A stretch of DNA of 64,000 nt from Novosphingobium sp. ERN07 (GCF_012641335.1 NZ_JABAID010000003.1:349130-413129), one strand, 5' to 3'. Counted from the stretch's first letter, positions 35,667 through 44,683 are shown. Notes: generated by a model not told the origin, from the letters alone. Numbers and translations are program-made.

Positions 35667-36770
35667 TCAGGCGGGATTGCGCCCGAACGACACCACCGTG
35701 CGCAGCGATTCCCCGCGCTTCATCAATGCGAAGCCTTCATTCACGTCTGCCATCGGCAAGCGGTGCGTGACCAGATCATCCAGATTGAGCCGCCCCGCCG
35801 CGTAGTGATCGAGCAGGCCGGGCAACTGGCTACGGCCCTTTATGTTGCCCATGAACGAACCTTGCACGCGGCGGCCCAGTTGCAGTTCGAACGGCACCAG
35901 TTGCAGCCCCGCGCCATCGGGCGGCACGCCGAGCACCACGGTGCAGCCCCAGCCGATGCGGGTGGATTCAAAAGCCTGACGCATCAGGCTCGTGTGCCCG
36001 GCGCATTCGAACGCATAATCACAGCCACCGCCGGTCAATTCGCGGATGCGGGCAACGGCATCTTCGTGGCGCGCGTCGATGAAATCGGTCATGCCGAAAT
36101 GCCGCCCCTGCGCATCGCGCGCCGGGTTGATATCGACCCCGATGATGCGTGATGCGCCCGCCAGCCGCGCACCCTGCACAACATTGAGGCCGATACCGCC
36201 AAGGCCAAACACCGCCACGGTCGATCCCGCCCCGACATGGGCGGTGTGCAGCACCGCGCCGACTCCGGTGGCGACGCAGCAGCCCGCCGTGCACGCCACG
36301 TCAAAGGCAATGTCGTTGCGGATCAGCGCGACATTGCGTTCGGGCATCACCACATATTGCGCCAGCGAACCGACGCCCGAATAGGCCGAAACCGGTTTGC
36401 CATTCAGCGAAAATGGGGTGGGTTGGGTGGCCATGTCGGCAAGGAACATCTCGCACAGGTTGGTCTGGTCCGACCGGCAATTGCGGCATGTACCGCATTC
36501 GCCAATGCCCAGCGGGATAACGTGATCGCCCACCGTCAGAGTGGTTACGCCGGGGCCGACTTCGCGCACCACGCCCGCGCCTTCGTGGCCGACGACGACC
36601 GGGAAAGGATAGGGCGCGGCCACGCCCTCCAACTGGCTGAGATCGGTATGGCACAGACCGCTGGCGAGAATTTCGATCAGCACTTCGCCCGTGGCGGGCG
36701 GGGCAAGATCGAGCCATTCCTCTACCAGAGGCGTGCCGGGAGCGTGGCAGACCATCGCGCGGGTCTTCAT
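35667..36770 (-). CDS. Zinc-dependent alcohol dehydrogenase (class III-like MDR)
   Basis: 367 residues. GLCHTDLSQLEG and GHEGAGVVREVGPGV carry catalytic-zinc residues. CGTCRNCRSDQTNLC gives the structural-zinc lobe, and FGLGGIGLNVVQG is the Rossmann motif followed by VDINP (NAD preference). It resembles class III or NDMA-type alcohol dehydrogenases. AAAGGAA precedes the ATG, which overlaps the upstream GMC stop, so the two oxidoreductases are coupled. Joint oxidation of an alcohol to an acid is plausible. Confidence 0.88.
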   Translation of the reverse strand: MKTRAMVCHAPGTPLVEEWLDLAPPATGEVLIEILASGLCHTDLSQLEGVAAPYPFPVVVGHEGAGVVREVGPGVTTLTVGDHVIPLGIGECGTCRNCRSDQTNLCEMFLADMATQPTPFSLNGKPVSAYSGVGSLAQYVVMPERNVALIRNDIAFDVACTAGCCVATGVGAVLHTAHVGAGSTVAVFGLGGIGLNVVQGARLAGASRIIGVDINPARDAQGRHFGMTDFIDARHEDAVARIRELTGGGCDYAFECAGHTSLMRQAFESTRIGWGCTVVLGVPPDGAGLQLVPFELQLGRRVQGSFMGNIKGRSQLPGLLDHYAAGRLNLDDLVTHRLPMADVNEGFALMKRGESLRTVVSFGRNPA

Positions 36771-38371
36771 GTGAGTGTTCCTTTGCCAAGAATAAGATCG
36801 GCCGCCTTTTCAGCGATCATCGCCACTGGAATGGCAGTGTTGCCGCCGGGCAGGTGCGGCATGATCGAGGCATCGACCACGCGCAGCGCTGCGATGCCGT
36901 GAACGCGCAGACAATCGTCCACCACGGCCATCGGATCGTGGCCCATACGCGCGGTGCTGGTAGCGTGGTAATCCGCTTCAGCATGGGCGCGGATATAGGC
37001 GTCGATCGCCTCGTCGCTTTCGATGGCAGGGCCGGGAGCCAATTCCTCTCCGCGCACCTCATCGAAGGCTGCTTGCGCGAAGATGCGGCGCGCGATGCGA
37101 ACGCCTTCGCGCATCACGCGGCGGTCGTTTCCGGTGGCGTTATAGGCCTGATCGATCAGCGGCGGCACATCAGGATCTGCGCTGGCGAGGCGGACGCTGC
37201 CGCGCGCTTCGGGCCGGGCGACATTGATGTGCGCATAGAAGCCATGCATCGGCACCATCTCGCGCCCGTTATGGCCGAACAGCGCAGAAACGAGCAGCAT
37301 CTTGATATCGGGTTCATCCAGCGCAGGATCGGACCGCACGGCGCAGGCCACCGACATGCCGGGATCGGCCAGCGGACCTTTACGCGTCAAAAGGTATTGC
37401 GCCATCGCCAGCGCACCGCGCACCGGATTGAGATAGCGCAGCATCGACCACGGTTTGGTGGAACGATACTTTACATGCGCGGCAAGGTGATCCTGCAAAC
37501 CCTGCCCAACACCGGGCAGATCGTGAACCGTGGCGATGCCGTGTTCGGCCAGATGGGCAGGATCGCCCACGCCCGAAAGCAGCAGCAGATGCGGGGTGTT
37601 TATCGCGCCCGCCGAAAGGATTACCTCGCGCCGGGCGGTGACGGTGAAGTCCGCGCCCTTGTGACGCAAGGCAACGCCGGTGGCGCGTTTGCCGGTGAAG
37701 ACGATGCGCCGTGCCTGGGCTTGCGTCAGCACGCTCAGGTTGCGGCGTTTCAGCACGGGCCGCAAATAGGCCGCCGCCGCGCTTGATCGTTTGCCTTTGC
37801 CCATCGTCAGGTCCACCGCGCCGAAACCATCGCGCGTGGCGCCGTTGAGATCGTCGGTCAGGGGATATCCGGCCTGCGCACCGGCTTTCAGGAAAGCGCG
37901 GGCGAAAGGATGGTCCTGCGCGGCGCGGGTGACGGTGATCGGCCCGCCGCGCCCGTGCCATTCGTTCAAGGCGGGAAGGTAGTTTTCCAGCTTGCGGAAA
38001 TAGGGCAGCACATCGGCAAACGACCAGCCGCGATTGCCCGCCTGCGCCCAGCGATCATAATCCGAATGGAATCCCCGGTCATAGACCATGCCATTGATCG
38101 CGGAGCCACCGCCCAGCACTTTGCCACGCGGCGAATAGAGCGGGCGCGCATCAAGATGCGCCTGCGGCACCGACATATAGCGCCAGGCATAGGCACCCGA
38201 CATCATGATCGGCAGCAGTCCGCCCGGCGCGGCGATCAGCGGATTGCGCCCGGCCGGGCCAGCCTCGATCAGCAGCACATGCGTTGCCGGATCGGCGGAA
38301 AGCCGGTTGGCAAGGATGCAGCCCGCCACGCCGCCGCCGACGATCACGTAATCGAACTCGGTCCTTGTCAT
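36767..38371 (-). CDS. GMC-family FAD oxidoreductase
   Basis: 534 residues. The FAD-binding motif VIVGGGVAGCILANRL is at the N-terminus. GGGSAINGM follows near residue 90, then the second GMC signature SAGAINTPHLLLLSGVG, and the C-terminal catalytic His region with YHATSTARMG and GGNTAIPVAM. It resembles choline/alcohol dehydrogenases rather than cholesterol oxidase in overall length and motifs. It would oxidise an alcohol and pass electrons to a quinone or oxygen. GGGAGAG precedes the start. It is divergent from the ferredoxin-P450 operon. Confidence 0.87.
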   Translation of the reverse strand: MTRTEFDYVIVGGGVAGCILANRLSADPATHVLLIEAGPAGRNPLIAAPGGLLPIMMSGAYAWRYMSVPQAHLDARPLYSPRGKVLGGGSAINGMVYDRGFHSDYDRWAQAGNRGWSFADVLPYFRKLENYLPALNEWHGRGGPITVTRAAQDHPFARAFLKAGAQAGYPLTDDLNGATRDGFGAVDLTMGKGKRSSAAAAYLRPVLKRRNLSVLTQAQARRIVFTGKRATGVALRHKGADFTVTARREVILSAGAINTPHLLLLSGVGDPAHLAEHGIATVHDLPGVGQGLQDHLAAHVKYRSTKPWSMLRYLNPVRGALAMAQYLLTRKGPLADPGMSVACAVRSDPALDEPDIKMLLVSALFGHNGREMVPMHGFYAHINVARPEARGSVRLASADPDVPPLIDQAYNATGNDRRVMREGVRIARRIFAQAAFDEVRGEELAPGPAIESDEAIDAYIRAHAEADYHATSTARMGHDPMAVVDDCLRVHGIAALRVVDASIMPHLPGGNTAIPVAMIAEKAADLILGKGTLT

Positions 38372-38477
38372 GCTCTCCCGCTCGTCACTTTGCGATCTTG
38401 TGCGGGCACGGTGGCGCGCAGGCGCAAGGCGCGCAACACACGCATGGCCCTGCGGCTGGATGACAGCGGGTTTGGTG

Positions 38478-38490
38478 GCGCAAATTGCGC
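38478..38490. promoter_or_regulatory. Short dyad in divergent promoter
   Basis: GCGCAA-a-TTGCGC is a perfect 13-base dyad in the 213-base gap between the GMC and ferredoxin genes. It contains GCAAAT-like halves. It may be a compact operator or chance in GC-rich DNA. Confidence 0.3.
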
Positions 38491-38567
38491 GATACGGCGC
38501 GTTCGGCTGGCTCAGCGGGCTTGGGATTGGCGGTCATCACGGTTTAGCTGAAAGCGGAAGGATGCCG

Positions 38568-38592
38568 ATATGCGAGTCTCAATATGCGAGTC
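38568..38592 (+). repeat. Duplicated ATATGCGAGTC at the ferredoxin start
   Basis: ATATGCGAGTC occurs at 38568-38578 and again at 38582-38592, 14 bases apart; the second copy contains the ferredoxin start codon. The AATATGCG part matches the arm of the perfect operator at 33440. It may be a direct-repeat operator overlapping the start, or a small duplication of the initiation region. Confidence 0.4.
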
Positions 38593-38799
38593 ATAGCCAA
38601 CCGTGACCTGTGCCAGGGCCATGCCCGGTGCGAAGATCTGTGCCACGAAGTGTTCGCGACAGATGCCATCGAAGGCAAAGTGGTGATCGTGCAGGCGGAT
38701 GTGCCGACAGCGCTGGAAGACAAGGCGCGCCTTGCGGTGCGCAACTGCCCCGAAGGTGCGCTGCGCGTAGGCCGGTCTGGCAAAGGGGACGACGCATGA
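38584..38799 (+). CDS. 3Fe-4S/4Fe-4S-type ferredoxin for P450
   Basis: 71 residues. Cys10, Cys16 and Cys55 (LCQGHARC and NCPEGAL) match the small ferredoxins that serve bacterial P450s, with an extra Cys20. A 3Fe-4S cluster is usual when His occupies the second-ligand position, as here (QGH). It overlaps the P450 start (ATGA) and is its evident electron donor. The ATG at 38570 leads to an early stop, so 38584 is used. Confidence 0.9.
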   Translation: MRVIANRDLCQGHARCEDLCHEVFATDAIEGKVVIVQADVPTALEDKARLAVRNCPEGALRVGRSGKGDDA

Positions 38800-40019
38800 C
38801 GCTGCACTTTCAGCCGTCATCGCCCGATCATGTTCCCGCCGAACTGATGATCGATTTCGACATGTTCCACATCCCCGATGGGGTGAACGATCCGGTGGAG
38901 ATTTGGCACGATCTGGTGCGCCGCGGCGTGCCGAAGATCTTCTATACCCCGCGCAATGGCGGGCACTGGGTGTTCCTGAACTACGACGATATCGTCGAAG
39001 GATATCGCAACCACGCGATATTTTCGACCTATCAGACTCCGGTGCCGCCGATAGAGCCGTTTCCGGTGGTGCAGCCGCAAGGCGTCGATCCGCCCGCGCA
39101 CAACGTGTTCCGCCGCCTGCTAGCACCGATGTTCACCCCCATCGCGGTGCGCGGCATGGTTGGCGAGCTGGAGCGCCGCGCCGCCACGCTGATCGATGGC
39201 TTTGCAGCGCAAGGACAGTGCGATTTCATCACGGATTTTGCCGAACGCTATCCAACGGGCACGTTCCTGTATCTGTTCGGACTGCCCGAAGACCGGCTCG
39301 ATGAATTTCTGGCGCTGGCCAACACGTTCTTCCGCAGCACCGATCCGGCAGCACGGGCGCAGAACATCACCGAAATCTATGCGCTGCTCGACACGCTGTT
39401 CCGCCAGAAAGAGCGCGAGCCGGGCAACGATATCGCCAGCGCCATCGTCAACGCGCGTGACGATGCGGGCAACCAGCATCCGTGGGAGGATATCCTCAAC
39501 TGCGGGTTCCTGCTGTTTGTAGCGGGGCTGGATACGGTGACCAACACCTTGGCCTATGTCTGGCGCTATCTCGCCACCACGCCCGCCGCGCAGCAGCACT
39601 TCCGCGAAAGGCTGGACGATCCCGACGCTTTCCTGCGCGCGATAGAGGAACTGATGCGGATCAACGCGGTGTCGAACCTATTCCGCCGGGTGACGCACGA
39701 TTGCGAATACAAGGGCGTGGCCATGCGCCGCAACGACCGGGTTGTGTTGCCCAATACCGTGGCAAACCGCGATCCGCGCGTGTTCCGCGATCCGCAGGTG
39801 ATCGACCTTGATCGCGAAGTGAACGTGCACCTGACGTTCGGCGTCGGGCCGCACCGTTGCATCGGATCGTTGCTGGCCAAGCGCGAGGTGATGGTTTCGT
39901 TGCAGCAGTGGCTACGGCGTATCCCGGCGTTCGAACTGGCCGACGATCAGCCTGCGGGATCGGTGTTCGGCGGATCGGTAATGGGCTTTACCGCGCTACG
40001 ACTGCGCTGGGACGTGTGA
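38796..40019 (+). CDS. Cytochrome P450 (class I, bacterial)
   Basis: 407 residues. The I-helix is FVAGLDTVTNTLAY, ExxR lies in EELMRINAV, and the haem loop FGVGPHRCIG holds Cys355. It is a different subfamily from the other two P450s here. The substrate is unknown but probably a steroid or terpenoid alcohol. ATG 38796 overlaps the ferredoxin stop; the longer open frame upstream is the ferredoxin in another frame. The TIM-barrel gene begins 2 bases after the stop. Confidence 0.88.
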   Translation: MTLHFQPSSPDHVPAELMIDFDMFHIPDGVNDPVEIWHDLVRRGVPKIFYTPRNGGHWVFLNYDDIVEGYRNHAIFSTYQTPVPPIEPFPVVQPQGVDPPAHNVFRRLLAPMFTPIAVRGMVGELERRAATLIDGFAAQGQCDFITDFAERYPTGTFLYLFGLPEDRLDEFLALANTFFRSTDPAARAQNITEIYALLDTLFRQKEREPGNDIASAIVNARDDAGNQHPWEDILNCGFLLFVAGLDTVTNTLAYVWRYLATTPAAQQHFRERLDDPDAFLRAIEELMRINAVSNLFRRVTHDCEYKGVAMRRNDRVVLPNTVANRDPRVFRDPQVIDLDREVNVHLTFGVGPHRCIGSLLAKREVMVSLQQWLRRIPAFELADDQPAGSVFGGSVMGFTALRLRWDV

Positions 40020-40021
40020 CG

Positions 40022-40828
40022 ATGCGTCTTGCGCTTGATCACATAACGGTTGTCGATACCGATCCGTTCGCACTCGCCCGTGCGGCGAGGGCGGCGGGGT
40101 TCGATGGCATGTGCCTGTTCCTGCATCCGATGGATGTGCTGCCCTTGATGCCCCGGTTTGAAATTCTGGCGGACCGTGCCGCGCGGCGCGATCTGAAGCG
40201 CGTGATGGACGATCTGGGCGTGGCGCTTGACGTGGCTTATCCGTTCACGCTGGCCGGACGCACCGATATTACCGCCTTCGCACCGGCGATGGAATGCGCC
40301 GCTGAACTGGAGGCCGGGCTGCTCAATGTGCTGCTCTATGATCGCGATCCAGCGCGGCGGGTGGATACCTTCGGGCGGTTTTGCGACATGGCGGCAGGAT
40401 TTGGGCACAAGGTCGGGGTAGAATTCTATCCGCCCAGTCAGGTGCCTTCGCTTCAAACGGCGCTGAAACTGGTGCGCGTGATAGACCGACCGGGCATGGT
40501 GGGAATCAACGCCGACCTGCTCCACCTGATGCGGTCAGGCGGGACCATCGCGGAACTGGCGGCTGCGGCGGCAGAAGGAGCCATCCTCTATGGACAGGTG
40601 GCCGATGGCCCCGCGCTTGCGCCGGAAAACCTTGATCAAGAAGCATCGTCAGAACGGCTGCTGTGCGGCGATGGCGCATTCGACATCGCCGGGTTTGTGC
40701 GCGCGCTGCCGCCGGAATGCGGCCTCAGCATCGAAATCCCACGCAACCATGCGGTCGGCCCTGAAGATGCCCAGACGCGGGCGCTGCGCGCGGTCGAAGG
40801 GCTGCGCCGGGTGCTGCGGGACGGCTGA
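40022..40828 (+). CDS. Xylose-isomerase-like TIM-barrel protein
   Basis: 268 residues with the sugar-phosphate isomerase/epimerase fold: an N-terminal ARAARAAGFDGMCLFL, a metal-binding segment GVEFYPPSQVP, GINADLLHLMRSGG, and GLSIEIPRNHA near the end. Members isomerise or cleave polyhydroxylated compounds using divalent metals. Translational coupling to a ferredoxin-P450 pair suggests it acts on the P450 product or its catabolite. The substrate is unknown. Confidence 0.75.
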   Translation: MRLALDHITVVDTDPFALARAARAAGFDGMCLFLHPMDVLPLMPRFEILADRAARRDLKRVMDDLGVALDVAYPFTLAGRTDITAFAPAMECAAELEAGLLNVLLYDRDPARRVDTFGRFCDMAAGFGHKVGVEFYPPSQVPSLQTALKLVRVIDRPGMVGINADLLHLMRSGGTIAELAAAAAEGAILYGQVADGPALAPENLDQEASSERLLCGDGAFDIAGFVRALPPECGLSIEIPRNHAVGPEDAQTRALRAVEGLRRVLRDG

Positions 40829-40835
40829 AGATCGG

Positions 40836-40857
40836 GCGGATCGACAGGCGTATCCGC
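40836..40857. terminator. Weak hairpin between convergent genes
   Basis: GCGGAT and ATCCGC pair across a 10-base loop in the 32-base gap between the TIM-barrel gene and the convergent carbinolamine dehydratase gene. No T run is present. Confidence 0.25.
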
Positions 40858-40860
40858 TCC

Positions 40861-41154
40861 TCAGCCCGGCAGCAGCTTCTCGATAGCCTCGGCCATGTCT
40901 GCATCGCGCACGGACAGGCCATCGGCATCGTGCGTGGTGAGAAGAATGGTCACGCGATTGTAAACGTTGCTCCATTCCGGGTGGTGATCGGCCTTTTCGG
41001 CCAGCAGCGCCACGCGCGTCATAAAGCCAAAGGCTTCGACGAAATCGGCAAAGCGAAATTCGCGCACGATGGCATCGCGTTGAGGTTCGTGCGTCCATTG
41101 CGGAAACTGCGCCAGCAGCGCCGCGCGGTCTGCATCGGAAAGTTTGGTGATCAT
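40861..41154 (-). CDS. phhB: Pterin-4a-carbinolamine dehydratase
   Basis: 97 residues with the diagnostic HHPEW motif (His57, His58, Pro59, Trp61) and His75 in TTHDADG. The enzyme dehydrates 4a-hydroxytetrahydropterin formed by aromatic amino acid hydroxylases. No such hydroxylase lies nearby, so this may be a housekeeping gene by chance or a protein recruited to another dehydration. No ribosome site is obvious before the ATG. A 160-base non-coding gap lies upstream in which I see no strong signal. Confidence 0.9.
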   Translation of the reverse strand: MITKLSDADRAALLAQFPQWTHEPQRDAIVREFRFADFVEAFGFMTRVALLAEKADHHPEWSNVYNRVTILLTTHDADGLSVRDADMAEAIEKLLPG

Positions 41155-41313
41155 CGATATTATCGCCTTGCGGAAGGGCCGTGCGGAAGAGGGTTATGTA
41201 GCGTGCACCGGGCGGTAACGGATAGGAGATAGCGCGCCGACATTGCAACAATCGCTACGTGACTGGTTCCCATGCAACGTGGCACGCGCCCTTTCCGAGT
41301 AAGCTGTCGACTG

Positions 41314-42006
41314 TCAGCTTTCGACGACAGACAGGATGTGGCTGTCATAGCCGGGGAACACGTAATCGAATTCGAAATACATCCGATCACCCAACTGCCC
41401 TGAGGTGACGATATCGGTCGTCACGAAAACCTGCACACCATTGCGGCCATAAGCATAGCGTTTGCAGTCTCCAAAGATCGGAGACGCATCGAGTCGGGCA
41501 TCGACGGCAGCTTCGCCAGCGCGGGCGCGGTTCATGGTGATGGCAAGGCGACCTTTGAGCTGCGGATCGCTTTCGTTCAGTTCGCGCAAGTGCAGCACCA
41601 TGCGTTCAAGATCTTCGAGCGAATCCATAAGGAAGCCGAAGTGGAAGCTGCCTTCGGGATCGGATTCCAGCATGGCGTTATAGGCGGTGACGGCTTCATG
41701 CTGATCGGGCGTGCCGATCTTCAGCGCGGTGTGGATCGCATCGACCAGCGCGCGCTGCGGTTCGGGCAGCATCGACAGGTAGATGATGCCATCCCCGCGC
41801 GAAAGGTGATCGCTATCCACTACGAAGCGATAGAAATTGCTGCCGCTTGGCAGGTTGAGAACCTGCGTTTCAACCATGCCGAACACCTGAAGCAGGCGCG
41901 AGGCCACTGGCCCGTCTTCAACCTTGCCGTAATGCAGGGCAAGGTGGCCCATGCTGCGTTTGACGCTTTGCACAGCGGCGGGTTGTGATTCAAGCGTCGT
42001 AGCCAT
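41314..42006 (-). CDS. Unrecognised 230-residue protein
   Basis: I do not recognise the family. The protein is soluble by composition, without signal peptide or membrane segments. It has mixed alpha/beta text, for example DHLSRGDGIIYLSMLPEPQRALVDAIHTA-like acidic-amphipathic stretches and a C-terminal YFEFDYVFPGYDSHIL. GAGAGGATG precedes the ATG and codon use is like its neighbours, so it is a real gene. It sits between carbinolamine dehydratase and aldo/keto reductase genes on the same strand and ends in a small dyad (AAGCTG and CAGCTT). A role in the steroid pathway is inferred only from position. Confidence 0.7.
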   Translation of the reverse strand: MATTLESQPAAVQSVKRSMGHLALHYGKVEDGPVASRLLQVFGMVETQVLNLPSGSNFYRFVVDSDHLSRGDGIIYLSMLPEPQRALVDAIHTALKIGTPDQHEAVTAYNAMLESDPEGSFHFGFLMDSLEDLERMVLHLRELNESDPQLKGRLAITMNRARAGEAAVDARLDASPIFGDCKRYAYGRNGVQVFVTTDIVTSGQLGDRMYFEFDYVFPGYDSHILSVVES

Positions 42007-42077
42007 CCATCATCCTCTCATCAGGCGTCTGGCCGGAAATGCCGGACCTCGAAATATCGCTGCAGTAAGCCGTAAAC

Positions 42078-43040
42078 TCAGCTTCCAGCGAGGCGCGCCA
42101 GATCGGCGGGCGATAGCTGGAGCGCGGCCGCTTTCACGCTATCGCGCACCTGATCGGGGCTGGAGCCGCCAAAGATCGGTACGGTCTGCTTGGGCTGGCA
42201 CAGCAGATAGGCAAGCACGATCTCGTTGATCGACACGCCGCGTTCTTCGGCCAGCTCCTGCACGGCGGCGAAGCGCTTTTCGTTCGCCGGGTTGGCATAG
42301 CGCGAAGCGAGCGGTTCACCCACCGCGCCCTGCGCCAGCTTGGTGAAGTACCCGCCCGATTGCGCGGCGTAGGCCACGATGGGCAAACCTGCCGCGTGCA
42401 GCGCTTCGTATTCGCCTTCGTAATAGTGCTGGTATCCCTGCTGGGCAGCGGCAGCGGCATCGGGCACGGCGAGGCCCCAGAAGGTTTCCGAAGCGGCAAA
42501 GCCTGCCTTGCCCAGCGATGCGGCATAGGCGTTGGCCGCAACGATGCGGTCTGCCGCCCAGTTCGAGGCGGCGAAATGGCGGATGCGGCCCATTTCGCGA
42601 TGAGCGATCAGTGCGTCAATGATCGGCTCCACCGGCGCTTCAGGGTTGTCCATGTGGACGAAATAGAGGTCGATGGCGTCGATGCCGAGATGATCGAGGC
42701 TCTGCGCGAGGTCCGCCGAGATATCGGCGGGCGTCACGCGGTTGCGATAATCGCCCACGCGCATGTCGAAGAAGCCGCCCTTCGTGGCAATCACGAAGTC
42801 TTCGCGCTTCTGGCCTTTCAGCCATGCACCGACAGCGCGTTCGCTGGCCCCTACCGGCGCTTCGGGCGACCAATCGCCATACGAGCGCGCGGTATCGATT
42901 AAATTCCCACCCAGTTCAGCGAACGTATCAAGGATCGCGTTCGACTTTTGCTGATCGAGCATCCAGCCCAGCATGTTCGTGCCATAACACAGACGGCTGA
43001 CGGATAGGCCGGTATTGCCTAGAGTTATCTTCGAGAGCAT
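42078..43040 (-). CDS. Aldo/keto reductase
   Basis: 320 residues with the AKR tetrad: Asp49 and Tyr54 in DTARSYG, Lys87 in ATKGG and His129 in YFVHMDN. The C-terminal phosphate-binding region reads PIFGGSSPDQV. The family reduces ketones and aldehydes with NADPH, and some members are hydroxysteroid dehydrogenases. AAAAAGGA precedes the ATG. It lies downstream of the KSTD-like gene on the same strand, 79 bases away, supporting a steroid role. Confidence 0.87.
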   Translation of the reverse strand: MLSKITLGNTGLSVSRLCYGTNMLGWMLDQQKSNAILDTFAELGGNLIDTARSYGDWSPEAPVGASERAVGAWLKGQKREDFVIATKGGFFDMRVGDYRNRVTPADISADLAQSLDHLGIDAIDLYFVHMDNPEAPVEPIIDALIAHREMGRIRHFAASNWAADRIVAANAYAASLGKAGFAASETFWGLAVPDAAAAAQQGYQHYYEGEYEALHAAGLPIVAYAAQSGGYFTKLAQGAVGEPLASRYANPANEKRFAAVQELAEERGVSINEIVLAYLLCQPKQTVPIFGGSSPDQVRDSVKAAALQLSPADLARLAGS

Positions 43041-43119
43041 CTGCGGATTCCTTTTTGTAAGTGCTGACTTATAATAAGCAGGTGCAGAAGCAAGCGCGTA
43101 TTTCAGCGTCTCCGGCCGT

Positions 43120-44574
43120 TCAGCCCTGCGCCGCCTTGCGGCCTGCCTGTCGTCCGAAGAACGTGCAATCAGCTAGGCTGAGGCCGGATGAATAGCCGTG
43201 GCCCCACGCAGGCAGGCCCGATGTGCAGCGCCCTGCGGCAAAAAGACCCGCAATCGGCGCACCTGCGCGGTTCACCACCTCGCCATCGGCGCTGGTCTTA
43301 AGGCCCCCAAGGGTGAAGAAGCTGAAATAGCTGGTTTCGAAATTGAGTTCGAGCGCGATGAAAGGCGACTGGTCCAGCGCTTTCAGAATCGGCACCTGTT
43401 TATCAAACAGCGGATCGCGTCCTTCGCGCGCGTGTTCATTGTAAACTGCCATAGTGGCCGAAAGCGTGCCCTTGGGCATTTCGAGTTCGGCCTCGACTTC
43501 TTCCCAAGTTTCGCCAGTGGCGGCGATGGTGATCCCGGCAAGATCGAGCGGCTGCACGAAATGCGCCACGTCCAGCAGCAGGTAGACTTTGCCACCGGGC
43601 TGATCCACCGCGCAACGGGTGACGCGCCCGTGATAGCAATCCTCGTTGATGAACCGGTTGCCCTGCGCGTTTACGAATACACCATAGGCGTGGGCTTCGG
43701 GCATGGTCCAGGGACAGGTGGTGAAGAACTGGTCCATGTGGATGGCATCGCCGCCCACCGAAACGCCCAGTTCGATGCCGATGCCATCATCCTTGTCGCC
43801 AATCGGGCTGTTCACGCGGAAGCTGTCGGCGCAATACTTCGCGCGCATGGCATCGTTGAACACGAAGCCGCCCGTGCCAAGCACCACGCCTTTTGCCGCG
43901 CGCACGAAGCGGTCCTGATTGTCGATGCGCACCACAACACCAGCCACGCGATTGCCATCGACAATCAGCGCCACAGCGCGGGCATCGACATGGATCTGCG
44001 CACCAAGATCGCGCGCGCGCGCTTCCAGCAGATCGATCAGCGGGCGGCCGCCGCCCCAGCCCATGTGCTGGATCACATGCCCGCGTGGGGCAGGCGTGGC
44101 CTTGTGGCAAAAAGGCGCTGCGGCTTCGCTGCCCGACCAGATCAGGGTGGAATCGTCGGTTGGTTCGATATGTTTGCCGGGCAGGAAGTTGCCGCGATAA
44201 GGCACGCCCTGATCCTTGAGCCACTGATAGTGGTTCAGCGCTTCACGGCCATAGAGTTCGCACTTCGCATCGTCGGCGCACGGACCTCCGGCTAGCTTGA
44301 GGTAGGTGGTGAAGGCTTCGACGGTATCGTCAAAACCCGCCGCTTTCTGCGCGTCGGTGCCGCCGCCGATATAGATTTCGCCCCCCGAAAGCGCCGATGC
44401 ACCGCCGCTGCCCGAAGACCGTTCAAACAGCATCACCCGCGCGCCGCCTGTGCAGGCTTCGATGGCGGCACAGGCGCCGGTCGCACCAAAGCCGATCACG
44501 GCCACGTCTGTTTCGAAATCCCACTGCGGCACGTCGGCCAGGGCAAGCGGCTGGTATTGTGAATATGCTGCCAT
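43120..44574 (-). CDS. FAD-dependent 3-ketosteroid dehydrogenase, delta4-(5alpha) type
   Basis: 484 residues of the flavoprotein group that contains KstD and fumarate reductases. The FAD motif VIGFGATGACAA is at 26-37, then SGGASALSGG, and GTGGFVFN in the middle. Tyr314, Tyr461 and Ser463 have the same relative spacing as the catalytic residues I recall for the Rhodococcus delta4-(5alpha)-ketosteroid dehydrogenase (319, 466, 468; constant offset of 5). That enzyme introduces the 4,5 double bond in 5alpha-3-ketosteroids. The length also fits this type better than delta1-KstD. GGAGTGG precedes the ATG. It is divergent from the hsaC operon. Confidence 0.78.
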   Translation of the reverse strand: MAAYSQYQPLALADVPQWDFETDVAVIGFGATGACAAIEACTGGARVMLFERSSGSGGASALSGGEIYIGGGTDAQKAAGFDDTVEAFTTYLKLAGGPCADDAKCELYGREALNHYQWLKDQGVPYRGNFLPGKHIEPTDDSTLIWSGSEAAAPFCHKATPAPRGHVIQHMGWGGGRPLIDLLEARARDLGAQIHVDARAVALIVDGNRVAGVVVRIDNQDRFVRAAKGVVLGTGGFVFNDAMRAKYCADSFRVNSPIGDKDDGIGIELGVSVGGDAIHMDQFFTTCPWTMPEAHAYGVFVNAQGNRFINEDCYHGRVTRCAVDQPGGKVYLLLDVAHFVQPLDLAGITIAATGETWEEVEAELEMPKGTLSATMAVYNEHAREGRDPLFDKQVPILKALDQSPFIALELNFETSYFSFFTLGGLKTSADGEVVNRAGAPIAGLFAAGRCTSGLPAWGHGYSSGLSLADCTFFGRQAGRKAAQG

Positions 44575-44683
44575 TCAATCCACTCCGGGATGCCCTGTCA
44601 TGCGCTGGCTTAGTGCAACGAGAAAAGGACAGGAACATTCTCTCCAAACGACTCATTAGCACAAAACTGCAAGGCATTCGTAA

